Shown piece after piece: positions 23,816 through 33,987 of a DNA stretch of 64,000 nt. The notes under the pieces were generated by a model. The model saw only the letters and a program-made list of their open reading frames with translations, did no database searches and was not told where the DNA came from. The position numbers and the translations under genes were made by a program. The stretch's first letter is position 1. The number at the start of each line of letters is the position of its first letter. Source of the stretch: Panonychus citri (taxonomy: Eukaryota > Arthropoda > Arachnida > Trombidiformes > Tetranychidae); contig NW_026515417.1 of assembly GCF_014898815.1 (NCBI RefSeq), positions 1 through 64,000 of the forward strand, given 5' to 3'.

Positions 23816-24622
23816 ATGAGTCGTGAAAAAAATATCTACGTCAAAGATGATTACATTATAAAATCTAAGTTTCCAATTCCTTCGAGAATAGTTTCAACTT
23901 ATTTTCCTGATAAAATTAAACCAATCTTGAACAGCAAAAGTTGGTTTTATTTCTTCAACTTTTCTCCATTGACAAATAAGATCCCGATTTCAAGACAAAT
24001 GTTACACAATCGTGTCATGGAAGGTAAAATACTTGGTTTCCAATATGATTTGTGTGAACCTGTTAAAGATAATTATGCTGCTTACATAGGTTTTGTACCA
24101 GCAAAAGACAATTTCCTCACATCTAGCGATTTCTCACAACTGCACCGGCATCCAATAATTGGATCGACAAAAGTCTACCCAAGACAGCTTATACTTAACG
24201 TTAATGGAGTTTTAAAAAAATGTTTTTGTAAACTGGAAAATACAACCAGAAAACAAACCAATTCAGTATCCAGTATTCGCGGAGAAAACATGAACAACAC
24301 CTACATAAAATCAGATGACGATTGTTACCTGCTTTGTTTGGAATACAGAGATTCTTCGATTCACTATGATTGCGTTGCTAACATTGCCTGGGATATGGTT
24401 GCTTTTGATTTGGGTGATTGGGATAAAGCTGTTGATGACCATTCTAGCAAAGATATACGAAACTGTTCTGTTTGTGCACAATGTCATGCTTGTTCAATGT
24501 CACCACACCAATTTTGCAAAAAGCATAAGATTTGTAAACATAAAATAAAGATTCTTGTCGAACCTGATGCCATAGTTGACGTTGCTCACCTAAAACCTTG
24601 TAAAAAAATTAAACTGCTATAA
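23816..24622 (+). CDS. hypothetical protein with C-terminal Cys/His zinc cluster
   Basis: A 268-aa intronless ORF starting at an ATG. I do not recognise the family. Near the C-terminus, residues 217-242 hold a tight cluster: C217, C220, C223, C226, H231, C234, H237, C240 and H242. That is enough ligands for two zinc ions, and a basic tail (CKKIKLL) follows. This suggests a nucleic-acid or protein-binding zinc module. The gene is tail-to-tail with the 754-aa gene, about 290 bp apart. It belongs to the compact polymerase island by location and style. Confidence 0.6.
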   Translation: MSREKNIYVKDDYIIKSKFPIPSRIVSTYFPDKIKPILNSKSWFYFFNFSPLTNKIPISRQMLHNRVMEGKILGFQYDLCEPVKDNYAAYIGFVPAKDNFLTSSDFSQLHRHPIIGSTKVYPRQLILNVNGVLKKCFCKLENTTRKQTNSVSSIRGENMNNTYIKSDDDCYLLCLEYRDSSIHYDCVANIAWDMVAFDLGDWDKAVDDHSSKDIRNCSVCAQCHACSMSPHQFCKKHKICKHKIKILVEPDAIVDVAHLKPCKKIKLL

Positions 24623-24909
24623 TAATAATCTCACTTTTTTCTCACTTTCTCTCGATCATTTGCTCATTCTGTGAATTTACAAAAATTTTACTGTTTACAT
24701 TCACTAACAACCACAATTGCCCATTTTTTGCACCACTCATTTACTTTGATAGACTTCAGACCTATCGCGTCTGTTCAAATGCAAATCATGCCAAATAAAT
24801 AATTTTAATAGAATTAACTTGTCTGATGTTAAAAAAATAATGTTAATAGAAAAAAAGGTGATTATTTATGAAATATTTCAATAATTTTTATTCAATTCAG
24901 CTTTTGTAA
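24623..24909. terminator. convergent 3' ends with poly(A) signals on both strands
   Basis: The gap between two convergent ORFs. An AATAAATAAT-type signal for the plus-strand gene lies near 24796. A TTTTTATT (AATAAAAA on the minus strand) near 24886 suits the minus-strand gene. No other feature seen. Confidence 0.45.
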
Positions 24910-27174
24910 TTAGTTTTGCAATTTTGCATTCTTATTGGATCGAAGTTTCTTTTTATATTCTGTAGTCACAAATTGAATATCAAAATTTCTGTAAACAAAA
25001 AGATTCAGATATTTATGATTGATGAGCAAACTGAAATCTTTTTCATCAACTTTGTTAATAATTTCACCCAATCGCGTAGCCAAGTCATTGGTACATTGAA
25101 TAATCACGTCCACTGGCAGTGTTCCAGATTTACCTTTATCAGACAAACCACAATTAAGTACCATTCCTAGAAATTTTTTTGTATAATCTGCCAATGTACC
25201 TGGAATCACCAGATTATATGCATCCAGTTTAGTTATACCAAAACGTTTGCAGACAAGGAAATATGACTGGAAATAGAAACCAAGTCGAGAAATGTAAATG
25301 CTACCAAACGCTTTTGAGATGTTGCCCCAGAGTATTCCCAGACTTTTGTAGTCCTCATCAAACTGGTATCCCAATTCTTTCATTATTTTTATGGAGATAT
25401 GAGTTAAATTGGTTTCGGTGAGTTTCCCATTTGAGTAAAGGCCAGCATCAATACAAGCAAAAAACGCGAACAAATTTGCGGTCTTATCTATCACGTTTAA
25501 AACAGCTTTTTGTATTGATACACCTTGATTCCTAGAGAGAGGAATGGAGTTTCCTAGTGCTTTTCGTAAATCGGTGACAGGTATTTTTCCAATTGCATTC
25601 TCATCAAAAATCAAGTTTTCATTAGGAATATTTTTCACAAACTCTCTGTATTTTTTTGTTAATGCATTCAACGTGTGATTGCATCTATAGTGATGTAAAC
25701 CCGCCATCTCCATGAAGACATGCCATTTGTTCGACATTGGTTTAGTATCTTCATACTTTTCACAAATGTAAAGGATATCATTAAAAAGCTCTTTAACTTT
25801 CTTTAATGTTATCATATGCAGTGATGTGTTATTATGAAATATTCCGTAGGTAGACAGTTCGCTCCAAACATTTGCCACCATGGTATCCTCATGTCCAACC
25901 AGCTTTAAAATGTCAGAGTAAAATTCAAGACAAAGATTTATGAAAACTTTCTTCAACTCTCCATTGCTGGTTTCATCGGTGGCCAGGTCCTGAGTAGATA
26001 AGTCCCAATAAAGGTATGTTAAAATTTCAATTTCACCAGCTCGAAAATCATGATAATCTGGGTTTTCTGGTGGGTCAGATATCTGCTTGCTTTTCATTTT
26101 TTTTGCCGGCATAACCGCAGTTTTTGACTTCAACTGCACAATATATTTAGCAAACTCAACGTAAGCTGATGGTACAAATCCATAACCCAACGTGAATATA
26201 GACAAATCGTTTGCTGTGTTAGTAACATTGTGTTGATACACTAATGGAGTGTAAGCCATTAAATTTAACTTGTCGAAATCATAAATAGCCAAAGAGGGGA
26301 AAAGTTGGTGAAGAGAAACAAAATCACCACGAAATGCGTATTTAATTTTACCTGTACCGCGATCTTGTTCATAGGTTTTACCATCTCCAAGGTTTTCACC
26401 AAACATTACATCTGGATATGGTGCTCTAACTAATTTGTTTTTTGGTTTGCTTGAAACGAATCCAGTAACTAAAGGGACCGGTTTTCGAGTTTCACCAATA
26501 ACAGAGCTTTTTTTGATGCCAAGTTGTAGCACCGCATTATGTTTTTTCCAATCACTTTTTCTCTCAAATTTGTAACTCGAATCTGAATCGACGTGTGTAT
26601 ACAACCTTTCCATATATTTTACCCTGCATGCATTGTAACGATTGAAACCATCAGTCTCTGTTTCGTTTGTGTGAGGCACTGTGAACTCATCTGTTACAAT
26701 ATCCGAATCTCTTAGAACACCGCTGAGTAAGTCGTCTTCATTGATTTTTGTCGTAGCATCAGGTTCTAAAACTGATCGAGAGGCAGGTTCCGTATCATCT
26801 TCCGACTCATAATCATATACATCTTCGATATTGGCCTTTGATGTTACTTTTTTACGTTTTCTACACGAACCAGATGTTTTTCTGGACGTTTTTTTACGTT
26901 TTTTGGTCACAGGTTGTTCATTGCAATCACTATTATTTTCGCAAAATTCACTCGCTGCTGTGAATGAATCATTAGATATCGTCGCAACTGCAGCTGTTGT
27001 TTCACATTGATCGAAATTGATATTTTCATCGAGTTGAATTGGTGATTCTTCAATACCTAGTTCATTTGATGATTTGCTGAGCTCATCCAGCGGTTCCATG
27101 CTGTTAAACTCAAGATCCTTAAGCCAGTTTGTTGCAGCATAATCACTATCCAGGAAGTCCATAACCTCAGTCAT
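24910..27174 (-). CDS. 754-aa hypothetical nuclear-type protein of the polymerase island
   Basis: Long intronless ORF starting at the ATG at 27174. The first ~90 residues are acidic and Ser/Asn-rich. Residues 91-113 form a strong bipartite-type nuclear localisation signal (KKRKK...CRKRKK), and another acidic stretch follows. The remaining ~570 residues look globular and mostly helical. I see no P-loop, zinc cluster or other known motif. Acidic N-terminus plus NLS fits a nuclear DNA-associated or regulatory protein, but the function is unknown. A TATATAAA lies about 25-30 bp upstream of the ATG. The start region is divergent from the spliced 92-aa gene and the 3' end converges on the zinc-cluster gene. 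Confidence 0.75.
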   Translation of the reverse strand: MTEVMDFLDSDYAATNWLKDLEFNSMEPLDELSKSSNELGIEESPIQLDENINFDQCETTAAVATISNDSFTAASEFCENNSDCNEQPVTKKRKKTSRKTSGSCRKRKKVTSKANIEDVYDYESEDDTEPASRSVLEPDATTKINEDDLLSGVLRDSDIVTDEFTVPHTNETETDGFNRYNACRVKYMERLYTHVDSDSSYKFERKSDWKKHNAVLQLGIKKSSVIGETRKPVPLVTGFVSSKPKNKLVRAPYPDVMFGENLGDGKTYEQDRGTGKIKYAFRGDFVSLHQLFPSLAIYDFDKLNLMAYTPLVYQHNVTNTANDLSIFTLGYGFVPSAYVEFAKYIVQLKSKTAVMPAKKMKSKQISDPPENPDYHDFRAGEIEILTYLYWDLSTQDLATDETSNGELKKVFINLCLEFYSDILKLVGHEDTMVANVWSELSTYGIFHNNTSLHMITLKKVKELFNDILYICEKYEDTKPMSNKWHVFMEMAGLHHYRCNHTLNALTKKYREFVKNIPNENLIFDENAIGKIPVTDLRKALGNSIPLSRNQGVSIQKAVLNVIDKTANLFAFFACIDAGLYSNGKLTETNLTHISIKIMKELGYQFDEDYKSLGILWGNISKAFGSIYISRLGFYFQSYFLVCKRFGITKLDAYNLVIPGTLADYTKKFLGMVLNCGLSDKGKSGTLPVDVIIQCTNDLATRLGEIINKVDEKDFSLLINHKYLNLFVYRNFDIQFVTTEYKKKLRSNKNAKLQN

Positions 27175-27308
27175 TCTGGTGAAAAAAAACTAACAGTTTA
27201 TATAAAAAGTGATCGAAACTTGTCACAAAAATGAAAAAAACTTGTAACTTCACATCAATTTTTTGTTTGTGATTTGTTCCATCAAAATTTTGTTACTTAT
27301 ATACATTC
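27175..27308. promoter_or_regulatory. 134-bp divergent promoter region
   Basis: Separates the ATGs of the 754-aa gene (minus) and the spliced small gene (plus). On the minus strand a TATATAAA lies at about 27198-27205. On the plus strand a TATATAC lies at about 27298, only ~10 bp before the ATG. Such a short shared spacer is typical of compact viral genomes. Confidence 0.45.
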
Positions 27309-28564
27309 ATGGAAACTCGAAACGCCCCCGAAAATGCATCACCAGGTAAGTCATTGAAGATTGTGTTATCAATCTTTTAATTGCCTCTTAATCTCTAATC
27401 TTTTTTCGTCAACCTCTCCACATTGAGCTGATTAATCAATTTTATAAGCAAGCTTTTATTAAAGATCAAAGTCGGTATTGCCATTATGAATAAAAACGTT
27501 AACACCTCTTTTTATATGATAACAATTCAACCAAACTCGTCATTTTATTGAATTATTTTTCCATCATTATAATTGGTTAAAGAAAGAGAGTGTGTTAGTA
27601 AGGTCCAAAGATCATGGTTTAATTAGTTGCATTATTTGCAAACATTTTTATGATAATAACAACACACAACTCGTCTTTTTATATCATAGGAATCTAACCA
27701 CACTTGAGGATTTAATTGAATTGTTTTTCTAAAAATTATCATCCTTCAGAGATACAGTGAGAGAGAGAGTGAGTCAGTTCCAAAGATCATGGTTCATTAA
27801 ATTGAATTATCTTTAATTATTTCTTTGATAATAACAACACCCCACTTGTCTTTCCATATCATAGAAATCTAACCACACTTGAGGATTTAATTGAATTGTT
27901 TTTCTAAAAATTATCATCCTTCAGAGATACAGTGAGAGAGAGAGCGAGTCAGTTCCAAAGATCATGGTTCATTAAATTGAATTATCTTTAATTATTTCTT
28001 TGATAATAACAACACCCCACTTGTCTTCCATATCATTGAAATCTAACAACACTTGTTGATTTAATTGAATTGTTTTTCTAAAAATTATCATCCTTCAGAG
28101 ATACAGTTCTATGTATACGCGTGCTGAAGCATTTAGAAAATCGTGCCATCTAGTATGTTATTTTCACGTTAACATATCCGAATTTATGTGCATATACTCT
28201 CTTGCTATATGTCAACTCGCCCATTATACCTTCACTTTAAAGCTGTTCTTCCGTTATTATTCTTAATAATTCAAAAAAATTAAAGTTTGCAATTTCATAT
28301 CATATGCATTTCTGCTTTTCAGGTGTATCGGTTGAACGTGACCCAGCACACAATGGTTTTGTTACAATAAGGTTTGATGCTCAACAACGAATGCAAATAA
28401 AACTGGAAAGCGCTCTTGCCAAAAATCCTCTAAAATCATCTTTTGCATCAAAATTGTTGCATTCTAGTTCCCCAGTTATTGCGAATAAAATTCTAACCTC
28501 TAACTTACCAGTCATAAGTACAAGTATTTCTTTTGTTTGTGAAAATGAGCAACAACCTCAATAA
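27309..28564 (+). CDS. two-exon small protein (92 aa) upstream of the polymerase
   Basis: Exon 1 (27309-27345) begins METRNAPENASP and ends at a consensus donor (CCAG/GTAAGT). Exon 2 starts at 28323 after a TTTTCAG acceptor and continues in the same frame (GVSVERDPAHNGFVTIRFD...) to the TAA at 28562-28564. The 977-nt intron contains tandem repeats. The phase match (1+2 nt rebuilding a Gly codon) supports a real splice. The protein family is unknown. Its last 20 nt overlap the polymerase ORF, whose ATG is at 28545, so the polymerase may be made from the same mRNA by leaky scanning or reinitiation, or from another isoform. Confidence 0.6.
27500..28115 (+). repeat. about four tandem units of ~175 bp inside the intron
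   Basis: TCATCCTTCAGAGATACAG recurs at about 27738, 27915 and 28088. Between copies the CCACTTGTCTT...CATATCA and AAAGATCATGGTT blocks repeat. A more diverged first unit starts near 27500. The last three units are nearly identical, so this is a recent expansion. Confidence 0.8.
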
Positions 28565-31500
28565 ACAAGTTTTCCCAAAATATAACCAAAATCATTTGTC
28601 ACAAGTTCATACATCGCAATCAGAATTTCTTTTTGTAACTAGTTGGATACATTGTGCACATGAAATATATGCCATCGGTTCCGATGCGAATACTACTGCA
28701 TTCAAAATGAAGATGGAAGTTCTCCCAGGATTATTTGTCATGTCAAACAAACTGCCTCTACTTCAGTGCCATGGGAAAATTTTAGGGTTTACAGTATCTC
28801 CAACACAACTCTATTTTTCAACTAACAATTTCACTATTTACGATAGATTTTGTGACTTTCAGAAAGTTAACGAAAAAACTAGACTTGTCAAACTTGAGAC
28901 AACATCGTTTGACCAAGCTCAGCGTATACACAGATTTTACAAAAACCAGACTACTTGCTACAATGATGTATGTGTTACGCATTATTGGGAAATCTATCAT
29001 CTCATTTACATGGAGCTTATGGTTAAAAATAATGGTTCTCCTCAGCGATTTCTCTACTCCTGGTTTGATAAATTTTTGAATACTCCAAAAGTATCCAAAA
29101 CTGATCCTCTCATCCAACAAAGTTTCATTACCTTCGATATTGAAACTGTAACAACTGAACCAAATAGAATACCTACCGGTGAAAACCCTGACGATAAGCT
29201 TTTTTCAGTTTCTATTTACAATTCCGTTACCAAACAGACTATCTGTGCTGTTTACATACCCGTGCCAGGTATCAATACATCCAAATTCATTACAGAATAT
29301 GCTTTGAATGAAAATTATAATCCATCACATCATCTTGTGAATTTCCACGATAACCTTTTTGTTTTCTGCTCAGAAACGGATCTTCTCAAATTCACCATCA
29401 ACAAAATACATATGAAAACTCAATTACATTACATCACTGGATGGAATTCAGATGCATACGATATTGAGTTCCTGTACAATCGTTGTGTTTACTACAATCT
29501 CAAAGGAGAGTTAAATCTTTTCATCAGTCATGACTCCGGCGTTCGCAGTTTATCTCTTACTCAGATTAATTTTGATCTATACAAAAGTTGTGTCATCGAA
29601 TTCAGTGAGTTGCCAAATCATAAATTGTCAACGGTTGCCGCTCACATTCTAAATGATAGAAAAATTGACATAGATTCTAGACTTTTAAGGTTCACGTTTG
29701 CTGAGCTAGCCAGCAATGGAATACCTATGTCGCATGCTCGAAATAAAAACAATCCGTGTATCTTCAACTCATTGGAATATAATATACAAGATACATTGCT
29801 GGTTGCACGTTTACTGACAACTCTCAACGTTTTGGATCACAAAACTGGTTTTATAAATTCAATAGTCAAGAACGGTATGACTCTTGATAAATATCTCAAC
29901 AATTATCGATTCTCTGAGTACCGCATATTAAATCAATGTTTATACATTGGTCTAAAGTTGAATGTGTTTCTCTGTAAATTCAATTCCAATATTGGTATCG
30001 TAAAATATCCATACAAAAATACAACAAATGCTGGAAATTATTCGCAATCAGCTAAGGACTTTTATTTTTCTATCGAGAAACTAGAACATTACGTGAAAAT
30101 TGTTGACCCGAATGGTAAAGAGAAGAAACATCCTGGTGGGGTTAACTGGTGTCAGGGAAAATACTACATGCAAAATGTATCCTCTTATGACTATGATAAA
30201 GCGTATTCTACACTCATCGATAGAAGAAACATATCCGATGAAACTTGCTCCATTTTCAAAGCTAAAATCCTTTATAATATCTTCGACTCAATTGAGATGA
30301 ATTCAGACCAGTTTGTTGCATTTGACTATAAAACTCATATAACTGATGAAACCGTGTTACCAACAAGCAGAAAAACAGCTACCACGTCCTCACTACAAGA
30401 AAAATTAAGCATAGTCAGATGCTCGGCAAGTAGAACGGCAGCGATGATGAGCAACCAACAAACAAGAAGAATCCTTCCCATACCAGTCAAATCTATCAAA
30501 CAGTCCAAAGATTTGCTGACTTACCAATATCTTTATGAAGATAAATATGTCGGTGGAGAGTTTGTTTTTAGCAAAGAGAACCTCAAGATGAGAGGAGATC
30601 AACTTGTTATAATTATATGGAAAAATAGACCTGGAGTTCTCTCAAAAATTGTCAGAGAATTCAACTCTGCTCGCGATTTCTGTAACAAATACAAGAAACT
30701 CATTGAAGACAAAGTTCTGCCAGCTATTCAATCAAGAATTACTGATTTCTCGACAAACGGCATGTCAGATGATGATGAAGAAGATAGCGACGATGCATCA
30801 CTGGATTCTGATGATCCTACATATGAGGACATTTTCAATCAAAAAAAATTTCTCAATGTAACATTAGGATTTGTTTGGCCAGGATGTTCTGTCTACGTTA
30901 CAAACAGAGACTGTGTAGTTGTTAAATGCAGGACTATTGAATGTGCAAATATGTGTCTTGCCAATGCGAAGATAACTCAATCTAGACTTGAAATGGAAGA
31001 TCGACACATGAAACCAACGGTCTCCTCAATCTATGGAATAGCAAGTCGTCAGGTTTCTCAACTTGGAGCTGCAATAACCGCCATCAACAGAACAAATATT
31101 CTCTCAAAAGGACAGTTATGTGTAAACTCATACCAGGCTACCATTTTATTTATTGATACTGATTCATTGTTCATATCAACTCCCAAGCACCCGTCCTTGG
31201 ACTTGACTAGTGTTTTCAACAATAACTTTCCCGATACAACAATGCGGCGAAGTGACTATTTGGAAGTTTTTTTCATTCAAAAGAAGACAAAATATGACAA
31301 GAAAAAGTTAAATTCACAAATCAAGTATACACAGAAATGGAATGGATCGAAATTGCTCAGAACCTTCATTAATTGGACTCTAGAACAGAGACATTCCATT
31401 CATACATTGATAGACATTGAAAACTGTTTTAGAGATTTCTTCACACATTTAGCACAACTTGATCTACAGAAAGAAATGTTTCTCGAGAAAATTGAGTTAA

Positions 31501-31895
31501 AAAATGTTTACTCTAATAACTGTCCCAGAAAACAGTTTCAAGATTTTCTCAATGCCCGTGAAAGTGGTGTTTCTCATACAAATGGAAAAATTAATTCTTT
31601 CATGTATTTCAAGCCTGGTGAACTGGAGACAATCATCTATCGACCTGAAGAAGATTTAATGGACTCATCGGTAGAAGATCGGTCGATTGAGCATAATTTA
31701 CCGACTTGGCTATCAAGAGTTAACCTGCACCTCTTTTTCCTACAAGTGTTACAAACAGTTACCTATTTATTGGAATTTTTTATAAATGAAAACAATGCTA
31801 ATTTTTATAAAGTACCAATAGTTTTGAATCAAGCCAAAATGAAACGTTTAATGTTAAGTGCATTTATAGACTGGCATAGTAAGAACTTTGCTTGA
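28545..31895 (+). CDS. family B DNA polymerase with 3'-5' exonuclease domain
   Basis: The ORF opens at 28533 on a TTG; the first ATG is at 28545, giving 1116 aa. All landmark motifs are in order: Exo I FDIET (197-201), Exo II GWNSDAYDIEF (from 299), Exo III YNIQD (412-416), Pol motif A YDYDKAY with the metal-binding Asp at 549, motif B KPTVSSIYGIA (823-833), motif C DTDS (871-874) and a KxY element (916-917). Both active sites look complete, so the enzyme is plausibly functional: template-directed DNA synthesis with proofreading. Motif A lacks the usual SLYP, the A-to-B spacing is large (~274 aa), and an acidic run sits near 740-755. I cannot assign it to a known viral or transposon clade. 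The gene upstream overlaps it and the next starts 9 nt downstream. Confidence 0.92.
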   Translation: MSNNLNKQVFPKYNQNHLSQVHTSQSEFLFVTSWIHCAHEIYAIGSDANTTAFKMKMEVLPGLFVMSNKLPLLQCHGKILGFTVSPTQLYFSTNNFTIYDRFCDFQKVNEKTRLVKLETTSFDQAQRIHRFYKNQTTCYNDVCVTHYWEIYHLIYMELMVKNNGSPQRFLYSWFDKFLNTPKVSKTDPLIQQSFITFDIETVTTEPNRIPTGENPDDKLFSVSIYNSVTKQTICAVYIPVPGINTSKFITEYALNENYNPSHHLVNFHDNLFVFCSETDLLKFTINKIHMKTQLHYITGWNSDAYDIEFLYNRCVYYNLKGELNLFISHDSGVRSLSLTQINFDLYKSCVIEFSELPNHKLSTVAAHILNDRKIDIDSRLLRFTFAELASNGIPMSHARNKNNPCIFNSLEYNIQDTLLVARLLTTLNVLDHKTGFINSIVKNGMTLDKYLNNYRFSEYRILNQCLYIGLKLNVFLCKFNSNIGIVKYPYKNTTNAGNYSQSAKDFYFSIEKLEHYVKIVDPNGKEKKHPGGVNWCQGKYYMQNVSSYDYDKAYSTLIDRRNISDETCSIFKAKILYNIFDSIEMNSDQFVAFDYKTHITDETVLPTSRKTATTSSLQEKLSIVRCSASRTAAMMSNQQTRRILPIPVKSIKQSKDLLTYQYLYEDKYVGGEFVFSKENLKMRGDQLVIIIWKNRPGVLSKIVREFNSARDFCNKYKKLIEDKVLPAIQSRITDFSTNGMSDDDEEDSDDASLDSDDPTYEDIFNQKKFLNVTLGFVWPGCSVYVTNRDCVVVKCRTIECANMCLANAKITQSRLEMEDRHMKPTVSSIYGIASRQVSQLGAAITAINRTNILSKGQLCVNSYQATILFIDTDSLFISTPKHPSLDLTSVFNNNFPDTTMRRSDYLEVFFIQKKTKYDKKKLNSQIKYTQKWNGSKLLRTFINWTLEQRHSIHTLIDIENCFRDFFTHLAQLDLQKEMFLEKIELKNVYSNNCPRKQFQDFLNARESGVSHTNGKINSFMYFKPGELETIIYRPEEDLMDSSVEDRSIEHNLPTWLSRVNLHLFFLQVLQTVTYLLEFFINENNANFYKVPIVLNQAKMKRLMLSAFIDWHSKNFA

Positions 31896-31904
31896 AACAA
31901 TAAA

Positions 31905-33710
31905 ATGGAAATTGATACGAAAAAACATACACTCATTGATGATTTTATTCTATCAACCATTTTACATGATATTCCTAAGCTTGTACATCAAATTGAAAAA
32001 AACTATGATTTGGAAACTATTCAAGCATACAACAAGCTCAAGAGTCAGTTTGAGCTGCTTGTCCGAAGCGAGGCTCAATTCGGTAAAAGACTCCAAGATG
32101 CAGTTTTCAGTCAGACCGTCGTCGATGAAGGTATAAATCTTCTCATGTCTTATAAGAAGTGTATCGCAGATAGAAGCTCATTGAAAAATGATGTTCAAAT
32201 TCTGAAATTAGAAGTAGACAGAATGAGAAATGAGAAATTAGCAGCAGTTGATGATTTAAAAAAGGCTTGTAATAAAGAAATAGCTGACCTAGAGAAAGAT
32301 AAGAATACCTACATTCAAAATGTTACTGAGATATTGAACTTGTACACTATTGTTTTAGCTAGTGATACTAATGAAGAAGACGTTGCTCGAGCTAATGAAA
32401 AAATTCAAAATATATCACAAAGTTTTGATAGCAATTCACCATTGCAAACTGTATTACGTGAAATAAATCATCTGATACGTTACATCTATAGCAACATAAA
32501 TACAATTGCCGATGACGATGGGAATCAAGGAGCTATTGATATGGATATCACGATAACAGGGACAGCCAATGGTAATGACGATATCAACAATATGAGAAAA
32601 ACAATTGATGAGTTGAGAAACACTACAATAGATCTGGAAAAGAGACTCGAAGATGCACGACATGATGTACTTATCTGTGAAACGAATAAAGATCGAATAT
32701 ACAAAGATAGCACTGAAAAGACAACTAAATTGGCAGCAGCAGAGGCGAAAATCGAATCATTACAACAACAATTAAAAAAATGCAGAGAAATGGGCAAAGA
32801 ATTAATGATACAAGCCGAAAAATCGAAGAAATTTGCAGATACTGCTAAAAAACATAGCTCTGATATAGATAATCACAATGATCAATGTTTTGATCCATAC
32901 AAGAGTATTCAAGAAAATCTACACAACTCTAATGTTGCAGATAAAAAAGCCTTTCTGAATCAGATCATCAAAGCTTTCAATGAGATTTACTCTAATGAAA
33001 AGCTAGAGGTACGTGCTGTGAACCGCAATATACTCGATATTGTCACTAAAGTTGAAATTTATCATGAAATAGTAAACAATTTAGATTCAAATATATTTCA
33101 ACTATTCAATGTATCATCGCAAGTTTGTAAAAACATCGTTACTCTTGGTTATCTACAATCTCTTGTTGAATTCGTTGAAGAAGCCGAGAAAGAGGGTTTT
33201 TCACTGGTCTCACATGATCGTGAGTATATCGAGAAAATGAAAAACATACTGCGAGAACGCTTGTCACGCGTAGAAAACGTTGATCCAAGTAATTCACAGC
33301 AAACCAACGACAATACACTCAAACTCAAAATCTATACAAGTTTCTATAAGATGTTAGAAGCCAACTTATTGAAGAATGAGAGAATTCTTTTCATGTCATC
33401 AAACACAGATTTGACGATCCAAACACAGATTCAAACTGAATCTGTAGATGGTAGTGCAGCACAGAAATCACCTGCTGATGAACAAACATTTGATAAATTC
33501 AAACCATCATCACACAAAGAGAAAAGGAAAGCAAATGATTCTGTTGAACAAGTTCAGCAACAACAACCAAAACAGACGAGAAAGCCTGATAGTATTCATC
33601 TATCTCAAGATGAGGAACTCCATGTTGCCGTAAATTCGATTTCAACACTCGAACAATATGATGAATCAACGATGGATGATAATTATGAAAACGAGCCCAT
33701 AGAACATTGA
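31905..33710 (+). CDS. 601-aa coiled-coil protein (copy 1 of a duplicated pair)
   Basis: Starts 9 nt after the polymerase stop. The ATG overlaps an AATAAA (31899-31904) that could serve as the polymerase poly(A) signal. Layout: an N-terminal ~80 aa globular part containing LHDIPKLVHQIE; long heptad-type helices about residues 90-310 (EKRLEDARHD, ESLQQQLKKCREMGKE); a second globular part (about 340-490) with YHEIVNNLDSNIFQLF and IYTSFYKMLEA; and a charged, Gln-rich tail. The next gene along repeats both globular parts, so this is a local duplication. The coiled coils suggest a structural or scaffolding role. The family is unknown. Confidence 0.75.
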   Translation: MEIDTKKHTLIDDFILSTILHDIPKLVHQIEKNYDLETIQAYNKLKSQFELLVRSEAQFGKRLQDAVFSQTVVDEGINLLMSYKKCIADRSSLKNDVQILKLEVDRMRNEKLAAVDDLKKACNKEIADLEKDKNTYIQNVTEILNLYTIVLASDTNEEDVARANEKIQNISQSFDSNSPLQTVLREINHLIRYIYSNINTIADDDGNQGAIDMDITITGTANGNDDINNMRKTIDELRNTTIDLEKRLEDARHDVLICETNKDRIYKDSTEKTTKLAAAEAKIESLQQQLKKCREMGKELMIQAEKSKKFADTAKKHSSDIDNHNDQCFDPYKSIQENLHNSNVADKKAFLNQIIKAFNEIYSNEKLEVRAVNRNILDIVTKVEIYHEIVNNLDSNIFQLFNVSSQVCKNIVTLGYLQSLVEFVEEAEKEGFSLVSHDREYIEKMKNILRERLSRVENVDPSNSQQTNDNTLKLKIYTSFYKMLEANLLKNERILFMSSNTDLTIQTQIQTESVDGSAAQKSPADEQTFDKFKPSSHKEKRKANDSVEQVQQQQPKQTRKPDSIHLSQDEELHVAVNSISTLEQYDESTMDDNYENEPIEH

Positions 33711-33987
33711 TGGCTGTTTGTCAGTGAACACATATTCTACTAATTTTGGCTTGCTGGTCAAAGTTACTTGTAATTTTTTGAGTTCAATCAAATAGACTAG
33801 TCCTGTAAATCAACACCTTTTGAGCAGTTACATTTGATATACACGTATTGAAGTATCCAGATTTCCGGTGATTATCTGTGATGACAGTTGCTTAAAATAC
33901 ACTTATAAAAGTGTGTGTTGTTAATGTGGTTTAATTGAATTACTTCTATCGATTTTTTCTGTGTCGGCAATATAGTTACATTTGAAT
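33711..33987 (+). promoter_or_regulatory. intergenic spacer with TATA box for the second coiled-coil gene
   Basis: A consensus TATAAAAG at 33904-33911 lies 77 bp before the ATG at 33988. It sits inside an imperfect inverted repeat, ACACTT-ATA-AAAGTGT. Otherwise no feature is visible in this ~280-bp spacer. Confidence 0.5.
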
